A DNA stretch of 64,000 bases from DATNBU01 sp964476185 (lineage in GTDB: Bacteria; Desulfobacterota; Binatia; UBA1149; CAITLU01), in NCBI GenBank assembly GCA_964476185.1, contig CAYYZO010000008.1:19151-83150 (forward strand). The letters are read 5' to 3'. Positions 62,542 through 64,000 of this stretch are shown here, one piece after another. The notes under the pieces are model-generated. The model was not told the origin of the DNA. It saw only the letters and a list, made by a program, of their open reading frames with translations, and made no database searches. A program made the position numbers and the translations under genes. Position 1 is the first letter of the stretch. Every line of letters starts with the position of its first letter.

Positions 62542-62557
62542 AGCAAGGGACTCACCA
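62542..62557 (-). promoter_or_regulatory. sigma-54 promoter of pilin copy 3
   Basis: TGGTGAGTCCCTTGCT on the minus strand: TGG, the G at position 7, and TTGCT match the -24/-12 consensus, with the exact GG-N10-GC spacing. The predicted start near 62531 leaves a 69-base leader. A degenerate TGCGG-N7-CCCG element lies at 62587-62602. Confidence 0.72.
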
Positions 62558-62622
62558 TCGGTCAGCAGGTTTTGCCGGACGGCCGCTGCGGATTACGCCC
62601 GACCGGGGGGATCCCGGGATGA

Positions 62623-63696
62623 CTATCCGGCCAGCCAGGCGCGCGGCTGAGCCCGACGCACATCGTGCTTGCGCAGAAGCCGCTGAAAGTCCCGCCTTTG
62701 CATTCCGGCCAGGCGCGCTGCGCGGGAAACGTTACCGTCGACAGCAGCCATCACCTGGACGAGATACGACCTTTCGAACTGCCGAACCATCCGCTCTTTC
62801 GCATCCCGGAAGATCTCATGGCCTGGCGGCAGAAGTAGAGCCTCCATCTCAGCCCCCCTTCCGTTGCCGCCCTTCGTGGCCAGCGAAGGTAGTCCAAGAT
62901 CCTCCTCGCGCAGTTCGTCGTCGGTCGACAGCAGCACGGCACGTTCCACCACGCCCTGCAGTTCCCGAACGTTTCCGGGCCAATCGTGCTGCTGCATTGC
63001 AAGCAGGGCGTCGCGAGAGAACACAGGGATCCCCTTGCCGTAGCGCGCCGCGAAGATCCTCACGAAGTGCTCTGCGAGCAACAGGACGTCCTCGATCCGT
63101 GACCGCAGGGGGGGCATTTCGACCGACAGCACGTGAAGACGGTGGTAAAGGTCCGCACGGAACGCGCCTGCCTCGATCTCCCGCCCCAGGTTGACGTTGG
63201 TCGCGGCGAGGATTCGCACGTCGGCGTGCAACAGCTTGGTCGACCCAAGAACTCTGTACTCGCGATTCTGAAGAAAGCGCAGCAGCTTGGCCTGGGCCGA
63301 CAGGCTGAGACTGTTCAGCTCGTCGAGAAAGAGGGTGCCCCCCTCTGCTTCGGCGAGAAGCCCCTTCCCGGATACCGCGGCTCCTGTATAGGCCCCCCGG
63401 GCGTGTCCGAAGAGCTCGTTCTCCACGAGATCCTCCGGCAGAGCGCCGCAATTGACGGGTATGAACGGCGCGCGCTGGCGATGGCTACCGCAGTGAATGG
63501 CTTTCGCGACGAGTTCCTTGCCCGTGCCGGTTTCTCCCGTGATCAAAACCGTGGCGTCGGAGGATGCCAGGCGAGGGACTTTGCGCAGCACGCGCTGGAA
63601 AGCCTCGCTTCGGCCGACGAGTTCCTCCTCGAAACAAGCCGTGATCGGCGCAACGCCCCCAGATCGCACGCCCGCTGAATCCACTTCGGACCCCAT
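62623..63696 (-). CDS. sigma-54-dependent activator without receiver domain
   Basis: 357 residues from ATG 63696 (GGGAGA upstream). A short N-terminus (about 22 residues) leads into the AAA+ domain: LVGRSEAFQRVL, Walker A ITGETGTGKELVAKAIH, the sigma-54 loop as GAYTGA (canonical GAFTGA), Walker B GGTLFLDELNSLSL, and the arginine-finger region WPGNVRELQGVVERAVLL. A Fis-type helix-turn-helix ends the protein (NVSRAARLAGMQRRDFQRLL). No sensor or receiver, so activity must be set by its level or a partner. It is upstream of the Tad pilins and is the probable activator of their -24/-12 promoters. Confidence 0.93.
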   Translation of the reverse strand: MGSEVDSAGVRSGGVAPITACFEEELVGRSEAFQRVLRKVPRLASSDATVLITGETGTGKELVAKAIHCGSHRQRAPFIPVNCGALPEDLVENELFGHARGAYTGAAVSGKGLLAEAEGGTLFLDELNSLSLSAQAKLLRFLQNREYRVLGSTKLLHADVRILAATNVNLGREIEAGAFRADLYHRLHVLSVEMPPLRSRIEDVLLLAEHFVRIFAARYGKGIPVFSRDALLAMQQHDWPGNVRELQGVVERAVLLSTDDELREEDLGLPSLATKGGNGRGAEMEALLLPPGHEIFRDAKERMVRQFERSYLVQVMAAVDGNVSRAARLAGMQRRDFQRLLRKHDVRRAQPRAWLAG

Positions 63697-63804
63697 GATC
63701 TCTCCCGTCCTCGGCCAGCCGGCTCGGCACGACCGAAAGAGCATGCCCTCCTCCGGGCAAAGCCCGATGCGGTTCGACGAGCACCGCCGTCACGCCACCG
63801 GGTC

Positions 63805-63822
63805 TGCGGACAAAATCCCGCA
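63805..63822. promoter_or_regulatory. candidate activator site UAS-3 upstream of the activator gene
   Basis: TGCGGA-CAAAAT-CCCGCA, an 18-bp inverted repeat with one mismatch, centred about 117 bases upstream of the activator's ATG. It shares the 6-6-6 architecture of the two pilin sites, so the activator may control its own gene. No -24/-12 element was found between it and the ATG. Confidence 0.55.
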
Positions 63823-63943
63823 GCGGACACGGATTGGCAAGCATTGAGAAGAGTTCCCGTCCCCTCGAGAGCATTCGACTCCGGAAGGGGCCCGAGAGCT
63901 GACGGCCGCGGGAGCGGCTGGCAAGAGGGGCGCAGGACAAACG

Positions 63944-63979
63944 AAGAAGGCCCAGGTTCCATGGAACCTGGGCCTTCTT
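63944..63979. terminator. 36-bp perfect palindrome, bidirectional terminator
   Basis: Every base from 63944 to 63979 takes part in a perfect palindrome with centre CCATGG. As RNA it makes a 16-bp hairpin with a four-base loop. On both strands the stem ends CTTCTT; on the minus strand CGTTTG follows. It probably ends the transcript entering from beyond the window edge and insulates the pilus locus. Confidence 0.7.
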
Positions 63980-64000
63980 GAAGAGATCCGGCGGCGTCCT

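Noticed and set aside
62107..62650. overlapping ORFs across the third pilin
   Set aside because: They are other-frame readings of the pilin gene and its regulatory DNA.

Overview
The window is a high-G+C (roughly two thirds G+C by eye), gene-dense bacterial chromosome segment from a draft or metagenome assembly: a run of exactly 100 Ns sits at 26920-27019. Two housekeeping blocks, thrS-infC-rpmI-rplT-pheS-pheT-ihfA-merR and ispE-tRNA-Gln-prs-rplY-pth-...-rpsF-rpsR-rplI, have the order familiar from the former Deltaproteobacteria (Myxococcota, Desulfobacterota, Binatota). The secreted Cys-rich protein at the left edge (CTSD-x-DC type motifs), a DUF1329 protein, an F420-type FrhB homologue and a sigma-54-linked Tad locus fit such a lineage; Candidatus Binatota is my best guess, not proven.

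Layout. 1-7 kb (minus): secreted PHP/CehA-like protein, FrhB-like iron-sulfur flavoprotein, apt, surE, tRNA-Pro. 7-16 kb (minus): ammonium transporter, MerR regulator, ihfA, pheT, pheS, rplT, rpmI, infC, thrS, tRNA-Val. 16.4-17.6 kb (plus): AI-2E family permease. 17.6-25.3 kb (minus): DUF1329 protein, rplI, rpsR, rpsF, a polytopic protein that looks like a catalytically dead membrane pyrophosphatase, pth, rplY, prs, tRNA-Gln, ispE. 25.3-32.7 kb (plus): inositol monophosphatase, tRNA-Arg, a lipoprotein, assembly gap, rpsU, a zinc-ribbon protein, cysC, a cupredoxin-like protein, a small membrane protein, haem O synthase, an ABC exporter pair and a SCO1-like copper protein (a cytochrome oxidase maturation group).

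32.7-47.2 kb is an accessory block dominated by polytopic GT-C/GT87/YfhO-type membrane proteins with a GT2 glycosyltransferase, an SGNH hydrolase and a fused MFS/spermidine-synthase-like protein; it probably makes or modifies a surface glycoconjugate. 47.4-51.1 kb (minus): ATP sulfurylase, a PBP4-type D,D-carboxypeptidase and a quinone-oxidoreductase-type dehydrogenase.

51.2-63.7 kb (minus) is a Tad (Flp) pilus locus: three flp pilin genes (two with identical coding sequence), prepilin peptidase, CpaB, secretin, a small lipoprotein, TadE, TadZ/CpaE, TadA/CpaF, TadB, TadC and a TadD-like TPR lipoprotein. It is headed by a sigma-54 activator gene without a receiver domain. Two pilin genes have good -24/-12 promoters. 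Two 18-bp inverted repeats (TGCGGG-N6-CCCGCA) spaced by 42 bp lie upstream of one of these promoters, and a near-copy lies upstream of the activator gene. Together they look like a self-contained, locally encoded pilus regulon, the most interesting system I see here.
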